Both the position numbers and the translations under genes were made by a program. From an uncultured Flavihumibacter sp. (GTDB lineage: Bacteria > Bacteroidota > Bacteroidia > Chitinophagales > Chitinophagaceae): 21,629 nt of DNA. Numbering within the stretch: position 1 is the first letter of the stretch; each line of letters opens with the position of its first letter. The notes below the pieces were generated by a model. It had not been told where the DNA came from. It worked only from the letters and a program-made list of their open reading frames with translations, and made no database searches. Of the stretch, positions 8,643 to 16,097 are shown piece after piece. The DNA is taken from positions 1 through 21,629 of the forward strand of contig CAMLRX010000082.1 of the NCBI GenBank assembly GCA_946482545.1, written 5' to 3'.

Positions 8643-8672
8643 AAAGCGCCTGGAAATAAGCAGGTAAGGCCT

Positions 8673-11600
8673 TTAAAGCCGGTTCACGGCTTTCTCGTTC
8701 ACCTGGTAATTTTTACTGAAAGTGTGGTGGTAACGTTTCCGGTATTCAGAAGGGTTCATTCCGAAAAGTTTGGCGAACTGGGTCCGGAAATATTTACTAT
8801 CGCCGATGCCTACCTGGAAAGCGGCCTCGTTCACATTGCAATCTGTGGTAATCAGCAATTCAGCCGCTTTGCGCAGTCGCAGAAAACGGAGGAACCCGTT
8901 AATGGATTGCCCGGAAACATGTTTTACCTTTTTGTACAGGTTGGAATGGCTCATGCCCATTTCCCTGGCGAACTGTTTAATGGAAAAGTCATCTTTATCG
9001 AAGTTCGCTTCCACAATTTCGATGCACTTCTCCAAGAAGATTTTGTATTCTTCTGAAATGGAGAGGTTATTCCTTTGAAGGGTCACTTCGTTGTAGAAAT
9101 ATTTCTGAATATTGTTCCTGCTTTTCAATAAACTCGCCACCCGGGCCAGCAGCAATTCTTTTTCAAAGGGCTTGGTAATGTAGTCGTCGGCCCCGCATTC
9201 CACCCCTTTCAGTTTTATTTCAGCGGAAGAACTTCCGGTAAGCAGGATGAGTTGAATATGGTTGAGGGCGGGATCTTCCTTGATGGCGGCGCAAAACTCA
9301 ATGCCGCTCATTTCATCCATCACAATATCGCTGATGATGATATCGGGCTGGTATTGTTTGGCCAGGGCAAGTCCATCTTTTCCGTTGGTGGCCTCCAGTA
9401 TCCTGAAGTTTTCCTGGAAAACCTGTTTCAGGTAGGTGCGGATGCCTTCGTTGTCGTCTACCACCAGTATACTGTGCCCTGAACTGATCAGTGTGCCGGT
9501 GCCTGCTTCCGGTGGCGGCAGTTCTTTTTCAGCAGAAAGTACAATCGGTTCTTCAGGTACAGCAAGTTCCTGTAAAAGTTCAGATTGTTGCACAGCCGAA
9601 CTGGTGATTTGTGCCGGGTTGAAATGGGCGCGGCCCTTCGGAAGGATAAGGGTGAAACTTGTTCCTTTTTCGGGGACAGAAGTAAAGCTGAGGCTTCCTT
9701 TGTGCGCTTCCGCAAAACTTTTTGCGAGGAAGAGGCCGATGCCAAAACCTGCTTTGGTGGTGGAACCTGTTTGTTTCGACTGATAAAATCTCTCAAAAAG
9801 GCGTGCACTTTCTTCCGGCGGAATGCCGCAGCCCGTATCCGCTACAATAAGTTCGGCTTCATTTGCTCCTTCCGATAAAATGATTTGTATGCGCCCACCA
9901 GGCGGCGTAAATTTCATGGCGTTGGAGATCAGGTTGAAGACGGCAATCTCAATTTTTTCGCGGTCGCCATATATTTCCAGTTCCTGGATGGCGCTCTCGA
10001 AACTGTACTGCAGTTCCTGTGTTTTGGCCTGTTGCGAAAAACAGAGGAAAACTTCTCTGCAAACATGCACCAGGTTGAGTTTCGCTACGCGAAGGTCGTC
10101 GGCCCCACTGTCCGCTTTTTTGAAAAGCAACAGTTGGTCTACCAGACTGAGTAATCTTTTGCTGTTTCTGAAGGCCATTTTCATGCCCGCACTTTCTAAA
10201 CTGTTGCCTTGTTTATGGAGCAAATCTTTGATCGGATTAATGATCAGCGTGAGTGGCGTCCTGAATTCGTGTGCGATATTGGTGAAGAAATCCAGTTTTC
10301 GCCTGTTGATTTCCTGTTCGCGTTCCGCGTTAATATGCGCCAGTTTTACTTCAAAAGCCAGTTTTGTTTGCTGGCTGCTGAAGCGGAGGTACATTCCGAG
10401 AATGCTTACGGCAATCGAAATGTACAGTGTCCAGGCCCACCAGCTCCGGTACCATGGTGGCAATACTTTGATGGAAATTACTTTTTCGTTGCGTGTCCAC
10501 GTACCACCCGGATCAGTTGACCTGATGCGAAGGGTGTAAGTTCCTTCCTCCAGGCGGCTGTAATGCGCTGTTCTTACTTTGCCGGAATGGTTCCAATGCT
10601 TGTCCCATCCTTCCAGGTAATAGGCGTAAGCAATCTGGTCCGGGTTATTGAATTCCGGTGATGCGAAATCGATGGATACGATGGCCTGGTCGTAAGGTAA
10701 TTCAAGTTCGCTCAGCGTGTACATCACCTGGTTCTCCGTGAAAGCGCTGTTTTGTGCTACCGTTTGGTTGTTGATCCGCAGGTCTGTGATCACAATAGGC
10801 GCGGGGGTATAACTGAGCGCAATGCTGTCCGGGTTGAAATAATTCATCCCTTTCAGTGTTCCGAAAAAAAGTTGTCCGGATGGCGCGGCGAAGGCGGCAT
10901 TGTAGATGAACTGGTTCGATTGAAGGCCATCAGTCTGAAAATAATTCGTGAATTTTTTTGTATCAATGTTTAACCTTGATAATCCGTTGAAAGTAGTCAG
11001 CCAAAGATCCCCGTTTTTATCTTCTACAATGTTTAATACCGAATTATTTGCCAGGCCGTTTTCTTCTGTAAATGCTTCAAAATGCCCGCTGTTTCTGTCA
11101 AAAAGCAGTAACCCGTTTCCTTCGGTAGCAATCCAGAACCTTCCTTTTTTGTCTTCGCGGATGGCCCGCACAGGTGCTTCTGTAGGGTAGAATTTGTGCT
11201 GACCGCTTTTTTTATCGATCCTGATCAGTGCTTCAAAATTGCCCGCCCAAAGTTCACCTTTCTTATCTTCCGTAATACATAGAATATCGCGTAGCGTATG
11301 ATCATACACATCAAACGTATTGGCGCTTTTATTGAAGGTGAACAGGCATCCGGTTACCGTTCCTGCCCACAATGTTCCGCCCTTGTCTTCAAAGAGTGTC
11401 CATACGTTTCCTTCGTAAGTGTTTGCTTTTTTATTGATGAAGGTGTAGTTGGTAAAACGTCCGCTCTTCGCATCAAATTTGTCAACACCTTTTCCGTAGG
11501 TGCCCACCCATACGTTTCCATCAGCAGTTTTACGGATGGTGGTGATTACATGACTTGAAAGGCCGTTCTTTCCGTTAAAAGTCTTGAATTTGTTCACTGC

Positions 11601-12782
11601 AGGTTCCCAGAGGCATACCCCGGCACCTTCAATGCCGATCCAGTATTTTCCGTTGCCGTCGTACTCAAAGCAGGATACAAAATTCCCGGGTAAACTGTTT
11701 GGGTTACCAGGCGCATGCTCAAGTGACCCGAATACTTTTTCACCTTTCTGCCGGCAGAATAGTCCCTGCTGTAAAGTGCCTACCCATTTGTTTCCTTTCT
11801 TATCTTCAAAAAGAGCGGAGACAAAATCACTGTTGATGGCTTGCAGATCAGCGGGAACATGAATGCCTTTCTCTTCATTAAAAGCAAAGATGCCGCCACC
11901 GTCTGTGCCCATCAGCAGTCGTTGTGAAGTTTGATAGAAACAAAGAATTCTTTCCGCCTTCGGAGAAGGGTAGCCCAGCGACTGAATTTTATTTGAACGG
12001 ATATTGTAGCAGTAGAACCTGTTTACCAAAGCGATGAGCACATTGCCCTTCCCATCAGTTTCCATCAGCGAACAGGTGGTGAGTTCTGTATTGAGGATGG
12101 TAATTTCTTTGGTAGATGGATGGTATTGCCCTATTCCCATCTGGTACACCATCACCCAGATCGTTCCGTTTCTATCTTCTTTCAGTGCCGTTATATGAAA
12201 ATCGTGAACAATGGCACCGTTGCCCGATTTTACCGGTATCTGCTCCAGCAGGCCTGATGTATTGTTGTGCCGCATCAAACCCAAAGATTGCGGGGCTACG
12301 AGTATTTCACCTGCTTTTGTGACGAGCACTTCGTTTACCGGGATGCCTTTCAGGACTTTCGCCTGAGCGTTTCCGGAACCGGTGGTATAATATACGGGTG
12401 AAAAACGTTGTGTGGTATTTGAAAAAGTACACAACCCCTTTTTAGTGCCAATCCACAGCCGGTCTGATTTGTCTTCGGTGATGCACGTGATCTTATTGTT
12501 CACAAGGGAAGTGGTGTCGTTCAGCCGGTGTCTGAAAATTTTGCACCCATAACCGTCATACCGGTTGATGCCATCGTAGGTGCCGATCCACAAAAAGCCA
12601 AACCTGTCCTGATAAATGCTGGTAATGGTATTGTTCGATAGGCCGTTTTCAATACTTAAATTCCTTACTGAAGTTGGAGGGGTGCTTTGGGCATAGTAAG
12701 CGCAAAGAAGCAGGGACAGCAACAACAAAAATGTTATTTTGCCAGGTTGTAAGCAGGTTTTGGTGTAAGAAATATGCATCAT
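8673..12782 (-). CDS. Hybrid two-component system sensor/regulator (HTCS), AraC-type output
   Basis: This 1369-residue protein fuses a one-protein phosphorelay to a transcription factor. Signal/anchor about 10-32. The periplasmic sensor carries many Reg_prop propeller repeats (WIGTYDGINRYDG, WIGTKKGLCTFS, WVGTYGKGVDKFD, WIATEGNGLLLFD and others). A Y_Y_Y domain (YYLEGWDKHW to SIKVLPPWY) ends just before a membrane helix at about 780-800. HisKA holds phospho-His838 in NIAHEFRTPL. HATPase_c shows NLISNAMKFTPPGG, VADTGCGIPPE and GFGIGLFLAKS. The receiver domain has acidic Asp1109/1110, phospho-acceptor Asp1152 (IIISDIVMDEMSG) and Lys1204 (ITKPFE). The AraC-type DNA-binding domain, about 1255-1360, shows FAREMGMSHSNLYKKVK and AFQVGIGDSKYFRTQFAKLFGMNPSEYRKRY. 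All key residues are present, so it should be active. By family precedent it binds an oligosaccharide in the periplasm and activates the adjacent glycan genes. The 42-bp elements at 7256 and 8601 are the likely targets. Confidence 0.97.
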   Translation of the reverse strand: MMHISYTKTCLQPGKITFLLLLSLLLCAYYAQSTPPTSVRNLSIENGLSNNTITSIYQDRFGFLWIGTYDGINRYDGYGCKIFRHRLNDTTSLVNNKITCITEDKSDRLWIGTKKGLCTFSNTTQRFSPVYYTTGSGNAQAKVLKGIPVNEVLVTKAGEILVAPQSLGLMRHNNTSGLLEQIPVKSGNGAIVHDFHITALKEDRNGTIWVMVYQMGIGQYHPSTKEITILNTELTTCSLMETDGKGNVLIALVNRFYCYNIRSNKIQSLGYPSPKAERILCFYQTSQRLLMGTDGGGIFAFNEEKGIHVPADLQAINSDFVSALFEDKKGNKWVGTLQQGLFCRQKGEKVFGSLEHAPGNPNSLPGNFVSCFEYDGNGKYWIGIEGAGVCLWEPAVNKFKTFNGKNGLSSHVITTIRKTADGNVWVGTYGKGVDKFDAKSGRFTNYTFINKKANTYEGNVWTLFEDKGGTLWAGTVTGCLFTFNKSANTFDVYDHTLRDILCITEDKKGELWAGNFEALIRIDKKSGQHKFYPTEAPVRAIREDKKGRFWIATEGNGLLLFDRNSGHFEAFTEENGLANNSVLNIVEDKNGDLWLTTFNGLSRLNIDTKKFTNYFQTDGLQSNQFIYNAAFAAPSGQLFFGTLKGMNYFNPDSIALSYTPAPIVITDLRINNQTVAQNSAFTENQVMYTLSELELPYDQAIVSIDFASPEFNNPDQIAYAYYLEGWDKHWNHSGKVRTAHYSRLEEGTYTLRIRSTDPGGTWTRNEKVISIKVLPPWYRSWWAWTLYISIAVSILGMYLRFSSQQTKLAFEVKLAHINAEREQEINRRKLDFFTNIAHEFRTPLTLIINPIKDLLHKQGNSLESAGMKMAFRNSKRLLSLVDQLLLFKKADSGADDLRVAKLNLVHVCREVFLCFSQQAKTQELQYSFESAIQELEIYGDREKIEIAVFNLISNAMKFTPPGGRIQIILSEGANEAELIVADTGCGIPPEESARLFERFYQSKQTGSTTKAGFGIGLFLAKSFAEAHKGSLSFTSVPEKGTSFTLILPKGRAHFNPAQITSSAVQQSELLQELAVPEEPIVLSAEKELPPPEAGTGTLISSGHSILVVDDNEGIRTYLKQVFQENFRILEATNGKDGLALAKQYQPDIIISDIVMDEMSGIEFCAAIKEDPALNHIQLILLTGSSSAEIKLKGVECGADDYITKPFEKELLLARVASLLKSRNNIQKYFYNEVTLQRNNLSISEEYKIFLEKCIEIVEANFDKDDFSIKQFAREMGMSHSNLYKKVKHVSGQSINGFLRFLRLRKAAELLITTDCNVNEAAFQVGIGDSKYFRTQFAKLFGMNPSEYRKRYHHTFSKNYQVNEKAVNRL

Positions 12783-12785
12783 GTT

Positions 12786-12790
12786 CCTCC
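12786..12790 (-). promoter_or_regulatory. Shine-Dalgarno-like GGAGG before the HTCS start
   Basis: The minus strand reads GGAGGAACATGATG. The purine run is 3 nt from the ATG at 12782 and 6 nt from a second in-frame ATG at 12779. Spacing fits the second ATG better, so the protein may be one residue shorter than listed. Strong SD sequences are uncommon in Bacteroidota, so this one is notable but its use is unproven. Confidence 0.35.
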
Positions 12791-12866
12791 ATTTGCAAGA
12801 AAGGGTTTAATTGCTGCATCGGGTTTGCGGATTTTAAGGTTTAGTTACCATTTAATAACCTTTTTT

Positions 12867-12880
12867 AGCATGGGGTAAAT
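12867..12880 (-). promoter_or_regulatory. Possible degenerate half-site of the HTCS operator before the HTCS gene
   Basis: The minus strand reads ATTTACCCCATGCT, close to the promoter-proximal half-site before susC (ATTTACCCCCTATGG) but lacking a CT pair. No second C-run lies 21 bp away on either side, so it could support at most weak autoregulation. It lies 85 nt or more upstream of the HTCS start, in the 110-bp gap after the VOC gene. Confidence 0.2.
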
Positions 12881-12892
12881 TTTAGGTATCTG

Positions 12893-13309
12893 CTAATTCT
12901 TTCCGGAATAATCATAATTGACCATCCACTGAACGCCGAATTGGTCGTAGAAAAGGCCGAATAGCGCACCCCAGAAGGTTTTTTCCAACGGAATAACAAT
13001 AACACCATCCAGAGAAAGCGCTTTATAAATACGCCTTACCTCTGTTTCGCTTGCCGTGCTCACTGAAACGACCATATTTTGCCCGATCACCAGTTCACCG
13101 AAGGTAGAAGGTGCATCACTTCCCATCAGAATAGTGCCATTTCCAATCGGAAGTGATACATGCATGATTTTATTCCCTTCTATACTGTCGTTTTCAACCG
13201 CGCTGAACCTGATAAAATGGATAAAAGCTCCTCCGAAAACTTCCTTATAAAAAAGAAACGCGCTGGCGCAGTTGCCGTTGAATGTGAGATAGGGATTTAC
13301 CGCTGCCAT
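12893..13309 (-). CDS. VOC/PhnB-like (glyoxalase fold) protein
   Basis: This is a 138-residue PhnB-type vicinal-oxygen-chelate protein: MAAVNPYLTFNGNCASAFLF, YKEVFGG, IMHVSLPIGNGTILMGSD, and the family ending FGLFYDQFGVQWMVNY. The ATG at 13309 is chosen because PhnB-like proteins begin one or two residues before 'NPYL'. A longer reading starts at TTG (13360) and would encode a low-complexity stretch that coincides with a promoter-like sequence. Such proteins are usually annotated as bleomycin-resistance or demethylmenaquinone-methyltransferase-like, and the true substrate is normally unknown. It lies 110 bp upstream of the HTCS gene on the same strand but has no evident tie to glycan use. Confidence 0.85.
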   Translation of the reverse strand: MAAVNPYLTFNGNCASAFLFYKEVFGGAFIHFIRFSAVENDSIEGNKIMHVSLPIGNGTILMGSDAPSTFGELVIGQNMVVSVSTASETEVRRIYKALSLDGVIVIPLEKTFWGALFGLFYDQFGVQWMVNYDYSGKN

Positions 13310-13549
13310 GGAAGTTGCAGTTTTTGTGATCGGTAAATTTATTGTAGCTGTAGGTTTCAATGCGGTGCGAAACTGACAAAAATGAGGTGAAATGCGACGA
13401 GAGGGGTAGAAGTGTAACCTCTGTTCAGAAGGCTGTTAAAGGCAATTGCCCCTTAAATTTCATCAACCGTTTGCGTGAAAATCGCAATCCTGTTCTGCAT
13501 ATCTTGCCAGTAAGAAGTTATTTGTAAAACAGAAAACCTACTGCAACTG
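13310..13549. promoter_or_regulatory. Divergent promoter region between the VOC and GH88 genes
   Basis: These 240 bp separate the minus-strand VOC gene from the plus-strand GH88 gene. For VOC, the minus strand has TAAATTTA at 13341-13334 (7 of 8 to TAnnTTTG) with TTG at 13360-13358, a spacer of 16 bp that is slightly short. For GH88, no complete -7 box is seen; TTTG at 13521-13524 is the nearest core. A perfect 10-bp palindrome GGCAATTGCC lies at 13441-13450 and continues as CCTT. It gives an AATTGCCCC stretch faintly like one half of the HTCS operator, but no second half is present. No small gene is convincing here. Confidence 0.4.
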
Positions 13550-14731
13550 ATGAAAAGAACCTGCATTTTTTTACTGCTGCTGCTTGCGCAACAATTTGTC
13601 TTTTCCCAACAAAAGATGAAGGTACTGATTGATGAACAGATGAAATTTGCGGTGGAACAATATAAAGTATTGGCTGCAAAAACACCTGAAAACAAGATGC
13701 CGCGAACCTTTCAGCAGCAGGCAAACAAACTTGTGCTGAGTGATGTGGAATGGTGGACCTCCGGTTTTTATCCCGGAACACTTTGGTACATTTATGAGTA
13801 TTCCAAAGATGCAACGATCCGGAAAGAAGCCGAAGCCCGGCTTCGCTTACAGAAAAAGGTGCAGCATTTTACCGGTAACCATGATGTTGGTTTCATGATA
13901 TTCTGCAGTTTCGGCAACGCCTACCGCATAACCGGCGATACGGCCTACAGAACCCCGATTCACAATGCGGCTGAAGCGCTTTCCACCCGGTACAAACCGG
14001 CTATGAAAGCCATTCAATCCTGGAATACAAGCAAGCGGTTCAATGCCCCGGTCATCATCGACAATATGATGAACCTGGAACTGCTTTCCTGGGTAACACG
14101 CGACGGCGGCGACAAAAAATATTGGGACATCGCGGTGAATCATGCCAACACCACCCTGGCAAATCATTTCCGTCCAGACAACAGTTGTTACCATGTGGTG
14201 GATTATGACCTCAACTCCGGTATGCCGGCGCAAAAGAAAACCTGGCAGGGAATGAACGATCAGTCTGCATGGAGCCGCGGACAGGGATGGGCGCTCTACG
14301 GCTACACCATGATGTACCGCTTTACACGGGATAAAAAATACCTGGAGCAGGCTAAAAAAGTAGCGGGTTTTATCCTCAACCATCCCAATCTTCCTGCCGA
14401 TAAAATACCTTACTGGGATTTTGACGCGCCCACTTCAGACACTACTTTGCGCGATGCTTCCGCTGGCGCTCTGATGGCTTCCGCTTTACTGGAGTTAGGG
14501 CAGTTCACCAAAGGAAAGGAACGGGAAAAAATTGTTGCCGCCGCCGAAACCATGATCCGATCTCTGGCCGATACGAATGTGTACCGCGCAGCATTGGGAA
14601 CCAATGGTGGATTCCTGCTGAAACACAGCGTAGGCGCCCTTCCCTTCAAAGAAGAAGTGGACGTGCCACTTACTTATGCCGACTATTATTTTGTAGAAGC
14701 CTTGCTCCGCTACAAAAAATGGTACCTGTAA
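13550..14731 (+). CDS. GH88 unsaturated glucuronyl hydrolase, secreted
   Basis: This is a 393-residue protein with signal peptide 1-19 (cleavage near FVFS-QQ), so probably periplasmic. The body is an (alpha/alpha)6-barrel of GH88 type: VEWWTSGFYPGTLWYIYEY at about 66-84, HDVGF with Asp112, IIDNMMNLELL with Asp171, His215 before VVDYD, and SAWSRGQGWALYGY at 239-252. In characterised GH88 enzymes an Asp in HDxGF and the Asp in xIDxxMN are essential for hydrating the 4,5-unsaturated uronic acid, and both are present. The enzyme removes the unsaturated uronate that polysaccharide lyases leave at the non-reducing end, for example on glycosaminoglycan or similar fragments. GH105 is the nearest alternative, but the motif set reads as GH88. 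It is followed after 30 bp by the DUF2264 gene and probably shares its transcript. Normal family length; no defects seen. Confidence 0.92.
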   Translation: MKRTCIFLLLLLAQQFVFSQQKMKVLIDEQMKFAVEQYKVLAAKTPENKMPRTFQQQANKLVLSDVEWWTSGFYPGTLWYIYEYSKDATIRKEAEARLRLQKKVQHFTGNHDVGFMIFCSFGNAYRITGDTAYRTPIHNAAEALSTRYKPAMKAIQSWNTSKRFNAPVIIDNMMNLELLSWVTRDGGDKKYWDIAVNHANTTLANHFRPDNSCYHVVDYDLNSGMPAQKKTWQGMNDQSAWSRGQGWALYGYTMMYRFTRDKKYLEQAKKVAGFILNHPNLPADKIPYWDFDAPTSDTTLRDASAGALMASALLELGQFTKGKEREKIVAAAETMIRSLADTNVYRAALGTNGGFLLKHSVGALPFKEEVDVPLTYADYYFVEALLRYKKWYL

Positions 14732-14761
14732 AACCACTAAGGCCCTCTTAAATTTATTGCC

Positions 14762-16027
14762 ATGAAAGAACGGAGATCGTTTCTGAAAAATATATCCCTT
14801 GCCGGGATCATGTCTGCAGTGGGCGGGAAATTGTTCGCTGCCCCCAATACTGCAACATCGATTGATACGCACTTATTTTCCGGTTCCGATGACCGCGCAT
14901 ATTGGTCGGAGTTACTTTATAAAATGAGTGCCCCGGTGGTCATGAGCCTGGCGAACGGTACGTTAAAAAAGAATATGCCTGTTGAAAAAGCGCCGGGCTT
15001 CGCACTCAACCCCTCGGTAACTTACCTGGAAGCGGTGGGCAGAACCACAGCGGGAATAGCGCCCTGGCTCGCGCTCCCGGATGATGCCACCATAGAAGGT
15101 GAAAAACGGAAAATATTAAAAACCGCGTTGTTAAAGGGACTTGCAAATGCCGTGGACCCAGCGTCGCCAGACTATCTTCATTTCCGTAAAGACGCACAGC
15201 CCATTGTGGATGCAGCTTATATTTCCCACGCTTTTTTACGCGCACCCGCCGCTTTGTGGGAGCCACTGGATGAAACCACCAAACAGCGGTGGATAACCGA
15301 ATTTAAGTCGTTACGCGACCGGAAAGGAGCTTACAACAACTGGTTGCTCTTCGCCGGTATAACGGAGGGTTTCCTCTTGAAAATAGGTGCCGGACATGAT
15401 CCTTTCCGGATCGATCTCGCCATCCGCAAAATGGAAGAATGGTACACCGGCGATAGCTGGTATAAGGATGGTGAACATTTCAGCATGGATTATTACAATT
15501 CTTACGTGATACATCCAATGCTGGTGGACCTGCTCGCGGTTACCACGGAGAAAAAGATGACCAGGCCAGCACAATATGAGCAGGCTTTGAAAAGAATGGT
15601 GCGTCACGCAGAATTCCTGGAAAGAATGATTACACCGGAAGGGTATTATCCTCCATTCGGACGTTCTATCACCTATCGAACTGGTGCATTCCAGGCTCTG
15701 GCGCAGGTGGCGCTTATGGAAAAATTACCGCAATATATCAGTCCTGCCCAGGTACGAAGCGGGCTGTCGGCTGTGATGCGCAATATGTATGGCAATGGCA
15801 ACAACTTCAACAAAGAAGGCTGGCTGATGCTTGGCTTCTGCGGTTCCCAGCCCATGATTGCCGATTATTATACTTCCACCGGAAGTTTGTATATGGCCAC
15901 ATTGGGCTTTCTTCCGCTCGGGCTTCCCGCTGAACATCCCTTCTGGACAGATGCGCCGGAGGCGTGGACGGCACGGAAAGCATGGAGCGGTGCAGCATTC
16001 AGAAAAGATTATAAGGTAGAATACTAA
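14762..16027 (+). CDS. DUF2264 family protein, putative glycosidase with Tat-like signal
   Basis: This is a 421-residue protein. Residues 4-9 read RRSFLK followed by a hydrophobic stretch (NISLAGIMSAVGGKLFAA), a twin-arginine-type export signal. The mature part fits DUF2264 (PF10022), an alpha/alpha-toroid family: AYWSELLYKMSAPVVMSLAN, VTYLEAVGRTTAGIAPWLAL, YNNWLLFAGITEGFLL, WYKDGEHFSMDYYNSYVIHP, TPEGYYPPFGRSITYRTGAF and KEGWLMLGFCG. I recall that related proteins are classed in CAZy GH154 and that at least one is an exo-beta-glucuronidase, but I cannot confirm the equivalence here. It follows GH88 by 30 bp, so the pair probably acts in sequence on uronate-containing oligosaccharides in the periplasm. 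It could instead be a lyase-like or non-catalytic toroid. DUF2264 membership is fairly sure; activity is inference. Confidence 0.85.
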   Translation: MKERRSFLKNISLAGIMSAVGGKLFAAPNTATSIDTHLFSGSDDRAYWSELLYKMSAPVVMSLANGTLKKNMPVEKAPGFALNPSVTYLEAVGRTTAGIAPWLALPDDATIEGEKRKILKTALLKGLANAVDPASPDYLHFRKDAQPIVDAAYISHAFLRAPAALWEPLDETTKQRWITEFKSLRDRKGAYNNWLLFAGITEGFLLKIGAGHDPFRIDLAIRKMEEWYTGDSWYKDGEHFSMDYYNSYVIHPMLVDLLAVTTEKKMTRPAQYEQALKRMVRHAEFLERMITPEGYYPPFGRSITYRTGAFQALAQVALMEKLPQYISPAQVRSGLSAVMRNMYGNGNNFNKEGWLMLGFCGSQPMIADYYTSTGSLYMATLGFLPLGLPAEHPFWTDAPEAWTARKAWSGAAFRKDYKVEY

Positions 16028-16047
16028 TATTGTTTCTAAATTAATTA

Positions 16048-16064
16048 TTATTGTTTATCAATAA
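16048..16064. repeat. Inverted repeat TTATTG-5-CAATAA over the DUF2975 promoter
   Basis: Perfect 6-bp arms (16048-16053 and 16059-16064) flank TTTAT. With one bulged A the dyad extends to about 11 bp per arm (16043-16070). It overlaps the candidate -33 TTG, so it is placed to act as an operator, for example for the XRE protein encoded two genes on. It is not followed by a T-tract and is poor as a terminator of the preceding gene. Confidence 0.45.
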
Positions 16065-16079
16065 ATAATTATTACTTTG
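16051..16079 (+). promoter_or_regulatory. Candidate promoter of the DUF2975-XRE operon
   Basis: TTG at 16051-16053 and TTACTTTG at 16072-16079 (7 of 8 to TAnnTTTG) are 18 bp apart, giving -33/-7 geometry with a start near 16085. The ATG at 16098 follows after a short leader. Confidence 0.5.
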
Positions 16080-16097
16080 CATCCATAAAACCATCTT

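Noticed and set aside
12836..12862. Hairpin AAGGTT...AACCTT followed by T6 on the plus strand, resembling an intrinsic terminator.
   Set aside because: There is no plus-strand gene upstream for it to terminate, the stem is only 6 bp with a 15-nt loop, and on the minus strand no T-tract follows.
13310..13360. Longer start (TTG at 13360) for the first VOC protein.
   Set aside because: PhnB-like proteins begin close to 'NPYL', and the extra stretch reads as promoter-like AT-rich sequence.
13443..13456. CAATTGCCCCTTAA before the GH88 gene as an HTCS half-site on the plus strand.
   Set aside because: It has only four C's, a weak flank match and no second C-run 21 bp away, so it does not qualify beside the two full elements.
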